NCBI RefSeq assembly: GCF_029975155.1
Contig: NZ_JARKPQ010000090.1
Location: 30,982-94,981, forward strand
From: Propionicimonas sp.
Lineage (GTDB): Bacteria; Actinomycetota; Actinomycetes; Propionibacteriales; Propionibacteriaceae
Reading direction: 5' to 3'
DNA: 64,000 nucleotides
A program made the translations under genes and the position numbers. The notes below the pieces were generated by a model, which did no database searches, was not told the origin of the DNA, and worked only from the letters and a program-made list of their open reading frames with translations. Shown one piece after another: positions 40,761-49,027 of this stretch (positions within the stretch are counted from its first letter, which is position 1; every line of letters starts with the position of its first letter).

Positions 40761-41456
40761 TCATCTGTGGTCCACCCGCCGGACGAGGGCGTCCCCGGCC
40801 ACCTGCACGAGCTGCACCAGCAGCACGAGCACGACCAGGACGACGACCATCACCTCGGGCTGGAACCGCTGGTAGCCGTAGTTGTAGGCCAGCCGGCCGA
40901 GGCCGCCGCCGCCGATCAGGCCCGCCATCGCCGAATAGCCGATCAGGGCGACCAGGGTGGTGGTCACGCTGGCGGCCAGGGACGGCAGTGCCTCCGGCAG
41001 CAGCACCTTCCAGACCGTCTGGAAGCGGGTGGAGCCCATGGCGTGCGCCGCGTCCACCTTGCCCGGCTGCACCTCGCGCAGTCCGGCCTCGACCAGCCGG
41101 GCGAAGAACGGGATACAGGCGATGGTCAGCGACACCGATGCGGCGATCGGACCGATCGACGTGCCGACCACCCAGCGGGTGAACGGGATCAGCGCGACCA
41201 TGAGGATCGCGTACGGGATCGAGCGGGTGATGTTCACCACCACCCCCGACAGCAGCGTGTTCAGCACCCGGCTCACGGCGCGGTTGGCGACGAGCCCGCC
41301 CGGCTGGGTGACGAACAGCACCACGCCCAGCGGCAGCCCGACCACCACCGTCGCCAGGCCGGAGATGCCGACCATCAGCAGGGTCTCGAGGAACGCCGGC
41401 CACATCGCGGTGGTGATGGCCGGGTTGCTGGCGAGGTCTTCGAGGAAGCCGTTCAT
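40761..41456 (-). CDS. metI: Methionine ABC transporter permease
   Basis: 231-aa permease with five membrane segments and the EAA-type loop (EAGLREVQPGKVDAAHAMGS, coupling helix to MetN). The MetI signature NITRSIPYAILMVALIPFTR is present. The start ATG 41456 overlaps the metN stop by four bases. Confidence 0.93.
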   Translation of the reverse strand: MNGFLEDLASNPAITTAMWPAFLETLLMVGISGLATVVVGLPLGVVLFVTQPGGLVANRAVSRVLNTLLSGVVVNITRSIPYAILMVALIPFTRWVVGTSIGPIAASVSLTIACIPFFARLVEAGLREVQPGKVDAAHAMGSTRFQTVWKVLLPEALPSLAASVTTTLVALIGYSAMAGLIGGGGLGRLAYNYGYQRFQPEVMVVVLVVLVLLVQLVQVAGDALVRRVDHR

Positions 41457-42451
41457 CGAGCCACCTCCGTCGCGCGGGCCGCGTCCGCACCGGCCGCATG
41501 CAGGAAGGCGATGACCACGTCCGCGTCCGTCCCGTCGGGGACGAGCACGCGCGCCCGGTGGAAGGTGGTGCCGGCGAGATGCTCGATGGTGCCGGCGACC
41601 ACCGGCAGGTCGACGCCGAAGTGGCGCTCGGCGGCGGTCAGCCTGGGTGGAGCGTCCGGCAGCGTCCGGTAGAGCACTTCGATCAGCGTGCCGTGGGCCG
41701 CCTCCGCCGGATCGTGCGGGGGCAGTGCGAGCAGCGTCTCGCTCAACCGGCTGCCGAACGTCCCGACGACCTCGGTCAGCGGACCGGACTCCAGCACGCG
41801 ACCCTCGTCCAGCAGCGACACCGCGTCGCAGATCCGCTTCACCACGCCCATCTCGTGGGTGATCACCAGCACCGCGAGACCCAGCCGCGCCTTGAGCGCG
41901 CTGATCAGGTCGAGGATCTCCCCGGTGGTGCCGGGATCGAGGGCGCTGGTGGGTTCGTCGCACAGCAGCACGTCCGGTTCGGTCGCCAGCGCCCGCGCGA
42001 TGCCCACCCGCTGCCGCTGGCCGCCGGAGAGCTGGGCGGGGTGAGCCTGGCCCGCGTCCGCGAGACCCACCAGGCCGAGCAGTTCGGTCGCCCGCGCCGT
42101 CCTCTCGGCCCGGCCCACGCCCGCCAGCTCCAGCGGGTAGGCGACGTTCGCCGCGACCGTCCGGGAGTCGAACAGGTTCGCGTGCTGGAAGACCACACCG
42201 AGTCGCCGGCGGGCCCGGCGCAGCTCGCCCGACCGGACGGACGTGAGATCGACACCGTTGATCTCCACCGTGCCGCTGGTGGGCCGGTCGAGCATCGCGA
42301 GGCAGCGCACCAGCGTGGACTTGCCGGCCCCGGACTGGCCGATCACGCCGTGCACGGAGTCGTCCGGGACGCTGAGCGTGACGCCGGCGAGGGCCTGGAC
42401 CTCCCGGCCGGGCTGGCTGTAGACCTTCCTCAGGTCGGTGACTGCGATCAC
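41453..42451 (-). CDS. metN: Methionine ABC transporter ATPase with NIL domain
   Basis: 332-aa ATPase: Walker A GQSGAGKST, signature LSGGQRQR, Walker B VLLCDEPTSALD, switch His in ITHEMGVV, and a C-terminal NIL regulatory domain (about 255-330) that senses internal methionine in MetN. First gene of metNIQ, expressed behind a poly-cysteine leader peptide 166 bases upstream. Confidence 0.93.
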   Translation of the reverse strand: MIAVTDLRKVYSQPGREVQALAGVTLSVPDDSVHGVIGQSGAGKSTLVRCLAMLDRPTSGTVEINGVDLTSVRSGELRRARRRLGVVFQHANLFDSRTVAANVAYPLELAGVGRAERTARATELLGLVGLADAGQAHPAQLSGGQRQRVGIARALATEPDVLLCDEPTSALDPGTTGEILDLISALKARLGLAVLVITHEMGVVKRICDAVSLLDEGRVLESGPLTEVVGTFGSRLSETLLALPPHDPAEAAHGTLIEVLYRTLPDAPPRLTAAERHFGVDLPVVAGTIEHLAGTTFHRARVLVPDGTDADVVIAFLHAAGADAARATEVAR

Positions 42452-42617
42452 GGCCGTCCTCTCGGTTCGTGCGGGCTGCGGTGCCGGGGCAGCACGTCGC
42501 GGCCACCGGCGGAGATGGTGAGGTGACGCCCGACAGGACGGACGAGCGTCGGTCGACGCCCGGAAAAGGGTTCAGGCCCGGATCGGCCCGATCAGCGTGC
42601 TGTCGGAGGCCAGATGC
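42452..42617 (-). promoter_or_regulatory. Leader-to-metN spacer with hairpins
   Basis: After the leader stop, the transcript can form GATCGG-G-CCGATC (42581-42593) and GCGTCG-AC-CGACGC (42546-42559), and repeats GGGCGTC twice. These could be alternate folds in an attenuator. No SAM-riboswitch consensus was recognised. Confidence 0.35.
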
Positions 42618-42698
42618 TCAACGGCAACACATTCGCGCACACATCATCGCTGGCGCTGCGGGACGCAGGCTGGCAGGACGGTGAGCGCGACTGGACAC
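42618..42698 (-). CDS. Poly-cysteine leader peptide of metNIQ
   Basis: A 26-codon ORF beginning at GTG 42698 and ending in PAMMCARMCCR before TGA. It lies 6 bases after a -10-like TACCGT, so it is leaderless. Three cysteine and three methionine codons fall in the last ten. Position, length and ending parallel the leader before the cysE operon at 26855. It probably senses charged Cys-tRNA (and perhaps Met-tRNA) to control the sulfur amino acid transporter. Inferred; a shorter start at either Met of the MM pair is possible. Confidence 0.7.
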   Translation of the reverse strand: MSSRAHRPASLRPAAPAMMCARMCCR

Positions 42699-42704
42699 GG
42701 CGCA

Positions 42705-42734
42705 ACGGTAGTCCTGTCCGGCGGGACGCTACAA
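42705..42734 (-). promoter_or_regulatory. Leaderless promoter of the metNIQ leader
   Basis: Minus-strand -10 TACCGT (42710-42705) with a -35-like TTGTAG (42734-42729) 18 bases upstream; the leader GTG follows after 6 bases. Divergent from the glycosyltransferase promoter (TAGAAC, 42753-42758). Confidence 0.5.
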
Positions 42735-42765
42735 ATCGGCGCCGCCGCAGGGTAGAACTACAGAT

Positions 42766-43734
42766 GTGACGGCGGAGGCGCAGCCCCTGGTGAGCGTGGT
42801 GGTGCCGGTCTGGAACGTGGCCCACCTGCTGCCGCGCTGTCTCGACTCGCTGCTGGCCCAGACGCACCGTCCGCTGGAGATCATCGTCGTCGACGACGGC
42901 TCCACCGACGGCTCCCGCGAACTGATGCTCGACTACGCCGAACGTCACCGGGAGGTGCACGTGGTCACCCAGCCCCACCGCGGGCTCGGCGCCGCTCGCA
43001 ACGCGGCCCTGAGCATCGCCGGCGGCGAGTACGTGGCGATGGTGGACGCCGACGACTGGGTAGAGCCCGACTTCATCGCCCATCCCCTCGCGATCGCGCG
43101 GACGACCGGCGCGGACGTCGTGGTCAGCCGGTTCTGGTTCCAGGTGGGCCAGATGCGGGCGAGCTTCCCGCTCAGGCAGCGGACGGGCTCACTGACGGGC
43201 CCCGAGGCCGCCAGGCTGTCGCTGCACCTGACCCGGCTGCCCGCCTTCGCGTGGAGCAAGCTGTACCGCCGCGACCTGTTCCGCGACGACGATCCGCCGT
43301 TCCCCAGCATCCTGTACGAGGACCTCGCCACGGCTCCGCGCGTCCTGCTGCGCGCGGACTCCGTCGCCCTCACCCGCCGGCCCATCTACCACTACTGCCT
43401 GCGCAGGGACAGCATCACCGGCCAGCTGGGTGCCAAGAACGTGTTCTCCTTCGCCGCGGCCCTCGACATCCTGCGCCACGACCTCCACGCCGCCGGCTAC
43501 GCCGACGCCTGGCGAGGCGACTTCCGCACCCTGCTGCGGCAGGCCATGGCGATGCTGAGCATCCAGGTGCTGTTCCAGCCCAACCGGATCCCACTGCGGG
43601 TGCGGGGACCGTTGCTCGCACGCTACGCCGGGCTGCTGCGCGCGCTGGCCGAGCCGCCCGAGGCCGGTCACGGCCTGCGGGTGGTGCCGTGCCGGCGGGT
43701 GCGTCAGCACAACGCGGAGCATTCTCCCCCGTAG
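42766..43734 (+). CDS. Family 2 glycosyltransferase
   Basis: 322-aa GT-A enzyme: VSVVVPVWNVA, nucleotide-binding VVDDGSTDGS (about 44-53) and the metal-binding DADDWV (about 91-96). The C-terminal ~200 residues are family-variable. It transfers a sugar from a nucleotide donor, probably to a wall polymer or exopolysaccharide; acceptor unknown. The GTG 42766 is 7 bases after TAGAAC, suggesting a leaderless mRNA. No other polysaccharide genes are adjacent. Confidence 0.87.
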   Translation: MTAEAQPLVSVVVPVWNVAHLLPRCLDSLLAQTHRPLEIIVVDDGSTDGSRELMLDYAERHREVHVVTQPHRGLGAARNAALSIAGGEYVAMVDADDWVEPDFIAHPLAIARTTGADVVVSRFWFQVGQMRASFPLRQRTGSLTGPEAARLSLHLTRLPAFAWSKLYRRDLFRDDDPPFPSILYEDLATAPRVLLRADSVALTRRPIYHYCLRRDSITGQLGAKNVFSFAAALDILRHDLHAAGYADAWRGDFRTLLRQAMAMLSIQVLFQPNRIPLRVRGPLLARYAGLLRALAEPPEAGHGLRVVPCRRVRQHNAEHSPP

Positions 43735-43754
43735 GTCGTGGAGAACGCTCCGCG
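43713..43754. terminator. Bidirectional hairpin after the glycosyltransferase gene
   Basis: Arms CGCGGAGCATTCTCC (43713-43727) and GGAGAACGCTCCGCG (43740-43754), one mismatch, with a 12-base loop that contains the TAG stop. It separates convergent genes and probably terminates both. Confidence 0.6.
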
Positions 43755-43821
43755 TAAAGCTGCCGAGAGGGACCTTGCGGGTGCGCACAAACCTGGTTCG
43801 GCCTGGGAAGCCGGCTGACGG

Positions 43822-44550
43822 TCAGACCGGCGGCCAGGGCACCCGGCGTCCGGTGCGGTCGAAGGGGAACCGCCCGGTCTGCACCAACCGGCGGACGCGA
43901 GCCTGCAGCGCGGCGACCTCGTCGGCGTCCAACAGTTCCGCCAGCACCGCGGGCACCTCGTCGAGCAACGGCCGCACCTGCTCGAGGAGCGCGGAAGGCA
44001 GCCGCTCGCCGGCGAAGTCCCAGATCACCGTGCGCAGCTTGTACTCCGCGGCGAAGCACAACCCGTGGTCGATGCCGCGGACGCGTCCGTCCGGCCCATG
44101 CAGCACGTGGCCGCTCTTGCGGTCGGCGTTGTTCGCCACCAGATCGAAGAGCGCGATCGCACGCAGGTCGTCCCACAGCGCCGGCCGGCGGTCGTACAGC
44201 GTGAAGTAGTGCTCGCCCGGGTCGGCGTCGATGTACAGCTGCAGGGAGCCGACGCCGGCCGGCGCGTCCGCACGCACGACGGTCGGGGGCACCAGGTCCA
44301 AGCCCAGCCACTCGCTCAGCACGTAGGCCGCGCGCTCCCTGCGGTGCAGGCCGGGGTCGAAGTCCCACAGCGGACGCTCCCCCGCCTCCGGCTTGTACAC
44401 CGCCGCCACCGTGCCGTTCGGCGAGCTGACTTCGGCGAACAGTGCGAGGTTGCTGCTCGGCACGATCCGGCCGATCAGCTCGATGGTGCCCTCGGTGAGC
44501 ACGCTCAGGGCGTCACCGTTCGCCACCGGTTCGGGCACGCGGACGGCCAT
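43822..44550 (-). CDS. SCO1664 family protein (PI3/4-kinase-like fold)
   Basis: 242-aa protein of the actinobacterial SCO1664 family. A Lys in VAAVYKPEAGE and the catalytic-type motifs VANNADRKSGHVL and GIDHGLCF recall the phosphatidylinositol kinase-like/HipA-like fold. Function unproven; a phosphotransferase is plausible. It follows the histidine phosphatase gene by one base, the usual partnership, though the DUF3090 gene often found between them is missing. Confidence 0.82.
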   Translation of the reverse strand: MAVRVPEPVANGDALSVLTEGTIELIGRIVPSSNLALFAEVSSPNGTVAAVYKPEAGERPLWDFDPGLHRRERAAYVLSEWLGLDLVPPTVVRADAPAGVGSLQLYIDADPGEHYFTLYDRRPALWDDLRAIALFDLVANNADRKSGHVLHGPDGRVRGIDHGLCFAAEYKLRTVIWDFAGERLPSALLEQVRPLLDEVPAVLAELLDADEVAALQARVRRLVQTGRFPFDRTGRRVPWPPV

Positions 44551-44551
44551 G

Positions 44552-45196
44552 TCAGCGCTCGGTCCGCAGGTCGCCGAGCGGACCCTGCCACGAGTTCACG
44601 ACCAGTACCGACGGCGGCGCGCCGGCAGCGAGCCGGATCGCGGACACCGAGCCGGTGCCCACCACCACGCGGGAGAAGGTCTCCAGCGGAGCGCCCAGCG
44701 CAAAGGCGAGAGCCATCCGGATCGGGTCGGCGTGGCTGAAGCACGCCACCACCCCGGACGGGTGCGCGGTACGGAGCCGGTCGAGCACGCCCACCACGCG
44801 GGCCTCCAGCTCGGCGAGGCTCTCCCCGCCGGGGAAGCGGAACGTGGCCGGGGAGGTGTGCAACTCGCGCCACTCCTTCCGCCGGGCCAGGGTGACGAGC
44901 TTCTCGCCCGTCCACTCGCCGGTGTCGCACTCCAGCAGGCCCGGCTCCTCGATCGCCGGCCTCCCCGCGGCGGCTGCGGTGGGCGCAGCCGTTTCCTGCG
45001 CGCGCTCCAGCGGCGAGGTGTACACCGCGTCCAGGCCGAGTCCGGCGAGCCGTTCGGCCACCTGCACGGCCTGTCGCACCCCTTCCTCGGCGAGGTGCAG
45101 GCCGGGAGCGCGGCCGGGCAGCAACCGTCCGGTGGTCGGGGTGGTGCCGTGCCGGACGAGCAGGACGAGCGTGCCGGACGCCTTCCGCGCTGCCAT
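44552..45196 (-). CDS. Histidine phosphatase, MSMEG_4193-like
   Basis: 214-aa phosphoglycerate-mutase-fold enzyme with the catalytic RHG in LLVRHGTT (about 13-20), the acid/base Glu region (LLECDTGEW) and the second His in CFSHADP. In Actinobacteria this family is encoded with SCO1664-type kinases, as here, and the two may act on the same substrate in opposite directions. Confidence 0.83.
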   Translation of the reverse strand: MAARKASGTLVLLVRHGTTPTTGRLLPGRAPGLHLAEEGVRQAVQVAERLAGLGLDAVYTSPLERAQETAAPTAAAAGRPAIEEPGLLECDTGEWTGEKLVTLARRKEWRELHTSPATFRFPGGESLAELEARVVGVLDRLRTAHPSGVVACFSHADPIRMALAFALGAPLETFSRVVVGTGSVSAIRLAAGAPPSVLVVNSWQGPLGDLRTER

Positions 45197-45284
45197 GGGC
45201 GCGAGCGTAGCTCGCCCTCGCCGCCTCGCAACGGGGCTGAAGTACCCCCGTTCCCCGGCTTGGTCAGCGGGTTAGCGTGACAGC

Positions 45285-46673
45285 GTGAGTCAATCGCCTG
45301 CCATCCACACCGTCGGCGAGCTGCGCGCGTCCGGGCACGTGCGCAAGCACCTGCGCGAAGAGATCCGGGACAACCTGCTGGCGCTGATCGCCGCCGGCGA
45401 GGACCCGTGGCCGGGCCTGCACGGCTTCAGCCGCACCGTCCTGCCGCAGCTGGAGCGCGCCCTGATCGCCGGCCACGACGTCGTCCTGCTCGGCGAGCGG
45501 GGACAGGGCAAGACCCGGCTGTTGCGCACCCTCGTCGGGCTGCTGGACGAATGGACGCCGGTGATCGCCGGCGCCGAGCTGGGCGAGCATCCGTTCGAGC
45601 CGATCACGCCGGCGTCGATCCGGCGCGCGGCCGCGGAGGGCAACGACCTGCCGGTCGCCTGGCGGCACCGCTCCGAGCGGTACGCGGAGAAGCTGGCCAC
45701 GCCGGACACCTCGGTGGCCGATCTGGTCGGCGACGTCGATCCGATGAAGGTGGCGGACGGACGCCCGCTGGGCGACCCGGAGACCATTCACTACGGGCTG
45801 ATCCCGCGCGCCCACCGCGGCATCGTCGCGATCAACGAGCTGCCCGACCTGGCCGAGCGGATCCAGGTGGCGATGCTGAACGTCATGGAGGAGCGGGACA
45901 TCCAGATCCGCGGCTATCTGCTGCGCCTGCCGCTGGACGTGCTCGTGGTCGCGTCCGCCAACCCCGAGGACTACACGAACCGGGGGCGGATCATCACGCC
46001 GCTCAAGGACCGCTTCGGTGCCGAGATCCGCACCCACTACCCGATCGAGCTGGACGACGAGATGGCGGTGATCGCCCAGGAGGCCAAGCTGGTCGCGGAG
46101 ATCCCCGAGCCGATCCTGGAGGTGCTGGCCCGCTACACCCGGGCACTGCGCGCGTCCGCGGCGATCAACCAGCGCTCGGGGGTGTCGGCGCGATTCGCGA
46201 TCGCGGGCGCCGAGACCGTGGCCGCGGCAGCGCTGCACCGGGCCACCGCGCGGGGCGAGGGGGAGGCCGTGGCCAGGGTGGTCGACCTGGAGGCGGCCGT
46301 GGACGTCCTGGTCGGCAAGCTCGAGTTCGAGTCGGGCGAGGAGGGCCGGGAGGCCGACATCCTCGGCCACCTGCTGCGGACCTCGACCGCCGAGACCGTG
46401 CGGGAGCACTTCCGGGGCATCGACCTGGGCCCGCTGGTCGGCGCGCTCGACGGCCGCACCACCGTGGTCACCGGAGAGCAGGTGACGGCCCGGGAGTTCC
46501 TGTCCGGGTTGCCGTCGCTGGACGGCGCCGACGTGTACGACCAGATCTGTGAGCGCTTCGGTGCCACCACGGACGGCGAACGCGCGAGCGCGATCGAGCT
46601 GGCCCTCGAGGGCCTCTACCTGGCCCGCCGGATCTCCAAGGAGTCCGACGACGGGCAGACGATCTACGGCTAG
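45285..46673 (+). CDS. MoxR/ChlI-type AAA+ ATPase
   Basis: 462-aa AAA+ protein: Walker A GERGQGKT, Walker B GIVAINELPDL, sensor I VVASANPEDY, and an arginine finger region LKDRFGAEIRTHY. It resembles magnesium-chelatase subunit I/MoxR ATPases that work as chaperones with a VWA partner, here the next gene. The GTG at 45285 lies 6 bases after TAGCGT. A metal-insertion or complex-remodelling role is inferred from the pair. Confidence 0.87.
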   Translation: MSQSPAIHTVGELRASGHVRKHLREEIRDNLLALIAAGEDPWPGLHGFSRTVLPQLERALIAGHDVVLLGERGQGKTRLLRTLVGLLDEWTPVIAGAELGEHPFEPITPASIRRAAAEGNDLPVAWRHRSERYAEKLATPDTSVADLVGDVDPMKVADGRPLGDPETIHYGLIPRAHRGIVAINELPDLAERIQVAMLNVMEERDIQIRGYLLRLPLDVLVVASANPEDYTNRGRIITPLKDRFGAEIRTHYPIELDDEMAVIAQEAKLVAEIPEPILEVLARYTRALRASAAINQRSGVSARFAIAGAETVAAAALHRATARGEGEAVARVVDLEAAVDVLVGKLEFESGEEGREADILGHLLRTSTAETVREHFRGIDLGPLVGALDGRTTVVTGEQVTAREFLSGLPSLDGADVYDQICERFGATTDGERASAIELALEGLYLARRISKESDDGQTIYG

Positions 46674-46684
46674 GGAGGCTGCGC

Positions 46685-48679
46685 ATGCCCCGTCCGCGTT
46701 CTGCCCGGTACGGCCGCTATGCCGGCGGTCCGGACCCGCTCGCTCCGCCGGTCGACCTCGGCGAGGCGCTGGCGTCGATCGCGGACGACGTGATGGCGGG
46801 CTACTCGGCCGAACGCGCGCTGCAGGAGTTCCTGCGCCGGGGCGGTCAGGGCCGGCTCGGGCTGGACGACCTGGCCGGCCGCGTCCAGGAGCGGCGCCGG
46901 GAGCTGCTCTCCCGGCACCGGCTCGACGGCACCATGGCCGAGGTCAAGCAGCTGCTGGACACCGCCGTCCTGGAGGAGCGCAAGGAGCTCGCCCGCGACA
47001 TCGACCTGGACGACCTGGACCGCGACTTCCGGGAGCTGCGGCTGCAGAACCTGCCGGAGTCGCCGGCGTCCGCGGTGCAGGAGCTCGCCGACTACGACTG
47101 GCGCTCACCGACCGCGCGGGCGGCGTACGAGAAGATCCGGGACCTGCTGGGACGCGAGCTGCTCGACCAGCGCTTCGCCGGCATGAAGCAGGCGCTGGAG
47201 GGCGCCACCGACGCCGATCGCGAGGCCGTACGGGAGATGCTCGCCGACCTCAACGAGCTGCTGGACAGACATCGCCGCGGCGAGGACACCGACGAGGACT
47301 TCGCCGAATTCATGGCGAAGCACGGCGAGTACTTCCCGGAGAACCCCCGGAACGTCGAGGAGCTGATCGACGCCCTCGCCCAGCGGGCAGCCGCGGCCCA
47401 GCGGATGCTGAACTCGATGACTCCGGAGCAGCGGGAAGAGCTGTCGCAGCTGTCCGCGCAGGCGTTCGGCTCGCCGGAGCTGATGGCCCAACTGGGGCAG
47501 CTGGACGCGAACCTGCAGGCACTGCGCCCCGGCGAGGACTGGTCTGGTTCGGAGCGGTTCGGCGGCGAGGAGGGCCTCGGCCTCGGCGACGGCACCGGGG
47601 TGCTGCAGGACCTGGCCGAGCTGGACTCCCTCGCGCAGCAGCTCGGCCAGGGGTACGGCGGCGCCCGAATGGACGACATCGACGTGGACGCGCTGGCCCG
47701 CCGGCTGGGCGAGGAGGCGGCCGTCTCGGCCCGCACGCTCGCGGAGCTGGAACGGGCGCTGCGCAGCGCCGGCTACCTCGACCGGGGCGCCGACGGCGCC
47801 CTGCGGCTCTCGCCCCGCGCGCTGCGCCGCCTCGGCCGCACCTTCCTGCAGGACGTGGCCGACCGGCTCAACGGCCGCACCGGCCAGCGCGACACCCGTC
47901 TCGCCGGCGCCGCCGGCGAGCCCACCGGCTCCGCCCGCCGCTGGGAGTTCGGCGACACCGAGCCCTGGGACGTCCCCCGCACCATGCTGAACGCGATGCG
48001 CCGAGAGATCGACGAGAACCGCTGGTTGAGCTTGTCGAAACCCCGCCCCCTCCGCATCCACCTCGACGACGTCGAAGTGGTCGAGACCGAAGCCCGCAGC
48101 CAGGCCGCGGTCGCGCTGCTGGTGGACACGTCGTTCTCCATGGCAGCGGAGGGCCGCTGGCTGCCGATGAAGCGGACGGCGCTGGCGCTGCACCACCTGG
48201 TCTCCACCCGCTGGCGCGGTGATCAACTGCAGCTGATCACCTTCGGCCGGTACGCCGAGGTGCGCACCACCGACGAGCTGACCGGTCTCCCCGCGCTGCG
48301 CGAACAGGGCACGAACCTGCACCACGGCCTGCTGCTGGCCGAGCGCCTGTTCCGGCGCCACCCGACCATGCAGCCGGTGCTGCTGGTGGTCACCGACGGC
48401 GAGCCCACCGCCTACCTCACCGCTGACGGAGACTCCTGGTTCACCTACCCGCCCAGCCTGGAGACTCTCCGTACCACGATCACCCAGCTGGACCGCCTGG
48501 GCCGACTCGGCGCCCGCGTCACGTTCTTCCGCCTCGGTGACGACCCCGGCCTCGCCCACTTCCTGCGCCAGCTCGCCGACCGCGTGGACGGCAAGGTCGT
48601 CAGTCCCGACCTCGACGACCTCGGCGCAGCCGTCGTCTCCGGCTTCCTCAGCTCAAGAGACCCCTTCACCCGTTGGTAG
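46685..48679 (+). CDS. VWA domain protein, partner of the MoxR ATPase
   Basis: 664-aa protein: a long helical, Glu/Arg-rich N-terminal part (about 20-440), then a C-terminal VWA domain with the MIDAS motif DTSFSMA and a later TDGEPT. Between them the peptide RWLSLSKPRP is written by a dispersed repeat (48019-48043), a likely in-frame insertion. Together with the ATPase 11 bp upstream it forms the common MoxR-VWA module. Confidence 0.87.
   Translation: MPRPRSARYGRYAGGPDPLAPPVDLGEALASIADDVMAGYSAERALQEFLRRGGQGRLGLDDLAGRVQERRRELLSRHRLDGTMAEVKQLLDTAVLEERKELARDIDLDDLDRDFRELRLQNLPESPASAVQELADYDWRSPTARAAYEKIRDLLGRELLDQRFAGMKQALEGATDADREAVREMLADLNELLDRHRRGEDTDEDFAEFMAKHGEYFPENPRNVEELIDALAQRAAAAQRMLNSMTPEQREELSQLSAQAFGSPELMAQLGQLDANLQALRPGEDWSGSERFGGEEGLGLGDGTGVLQDLAELDSLAQQLGQGYGGARMDDIDVDALARRLGEEAAVSARTLAELERALRSAGYLDRGADGALRLSPRALRRLGRTFLQDVADRLNGRTGQRDTRLAGAAGEPTGSARRWEFGDTEPWDVPRTMLNAMRREIDENRWLSLSKPRPLRIHLDDVEVVETEARSQAAVALLVDTSFSMAAEGRWLPMKRTALALHHLVSTRWRGDQLQLITFGRYAEVRTTDELTGLPALREQGTNLHHGLLLAERLFRRHPTMQPVLLVVTDGEPTAYLTADGDSWFTYPPSLETLRTTITQLDRLGRLGARVTFFRLGDDPGLAHFLRQLADRVDGKVVSPDLDDLGAAVVSGFLSSRDPFTRW
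48019..48043. repeat. GGTTGAGCTTGTCGAAACC repeat inside the VWA gene
   Basis: Coding copy of the family seen at 5792-5842 and 60952-61014; it reads CCGCTGGTTGAGCTTGTCG and on, and adds WLSLSKP in frame just before the VWA domain. Confidence 0.65.
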
Positions 48680-48699
48680 CGAAACACGGCTCTCCCTCA

Positions 48700-48823
48700 C
48701 GTCATCCCGGCTCTCCCTCACGTCATCCCGGCCCTCCCACGTCATCCCGGCGAACGCCGGGATCCCCGCACCTACCCAGCAACTCAAGCGCGGAGATCCC
48801 GGATCAAAGCCCGGGATGACGTG
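48700..48823. repeat. GTCATCCCGG repeat cluster
   Basis: Three starts of CGTCATCCCGG at 48700, 48721 and 48740, a GGCGAACGCCGGGATCC hairpin, and a closing CCCGGGATGACG. It opens the 348-bp gap between the VWA gene and the GH4 gene. No gene is supported in the gap, which is filled by this cluster, the palindrome at 48831 and the repeat at 48977. Confidence 0.85.
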
Positions 48824-48830
48824 AGGCCTG

Positions 48831-48865
48831 CTGAACGGAAAGGGACCCGTCCCCTTTCCGTTCAG
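48831..48865. repeat. CTGAACGGAAAGGGAC palindrome, copy 2
   Basis: Same palindrome as 546-580, with fully matching outer arms here. It lies between the convergent VWA and GH4 genes and is a candidate bidirectional terminator. Confidence 0.8.
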
Positions 48866-48976
48866 CCCCACCCGCGACCACCAGCCGAGAGGATCCGCAC
48901 TGTCGACGCTCACAACTGCCGCCAACGCCAGCGGATCGCCGTCGAGAACGCAGATGCTCCCAGCACTCGCCCGGCC

Positions 48977-49009
48977 GCCCTTCGTGACGCTCGCTCCTCA
49001 GGGAGCGAG
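48977..49009. repeat. Dispersed repeat, CGCTCCCTGAGGAG family
   Basis: Short copy: GCCCTTCGTGACGCTCG joined to CTCCTCAGGGAGCGAG, with a CTCGCTCC/GGAGCGAG stem. It lies 19 bp from the GH4 stop. Confidence 0.75.
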
Positions 49010-49027
49010 TCGGGCACCGACCGACCC

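Noticed and set aside
42452..42617. SAM riboswitch before metN
   Set aside because: No SAM-I, SAM-II or SAM-IV core was recognised; a poly-cysteine leader peptide explains the leader better.
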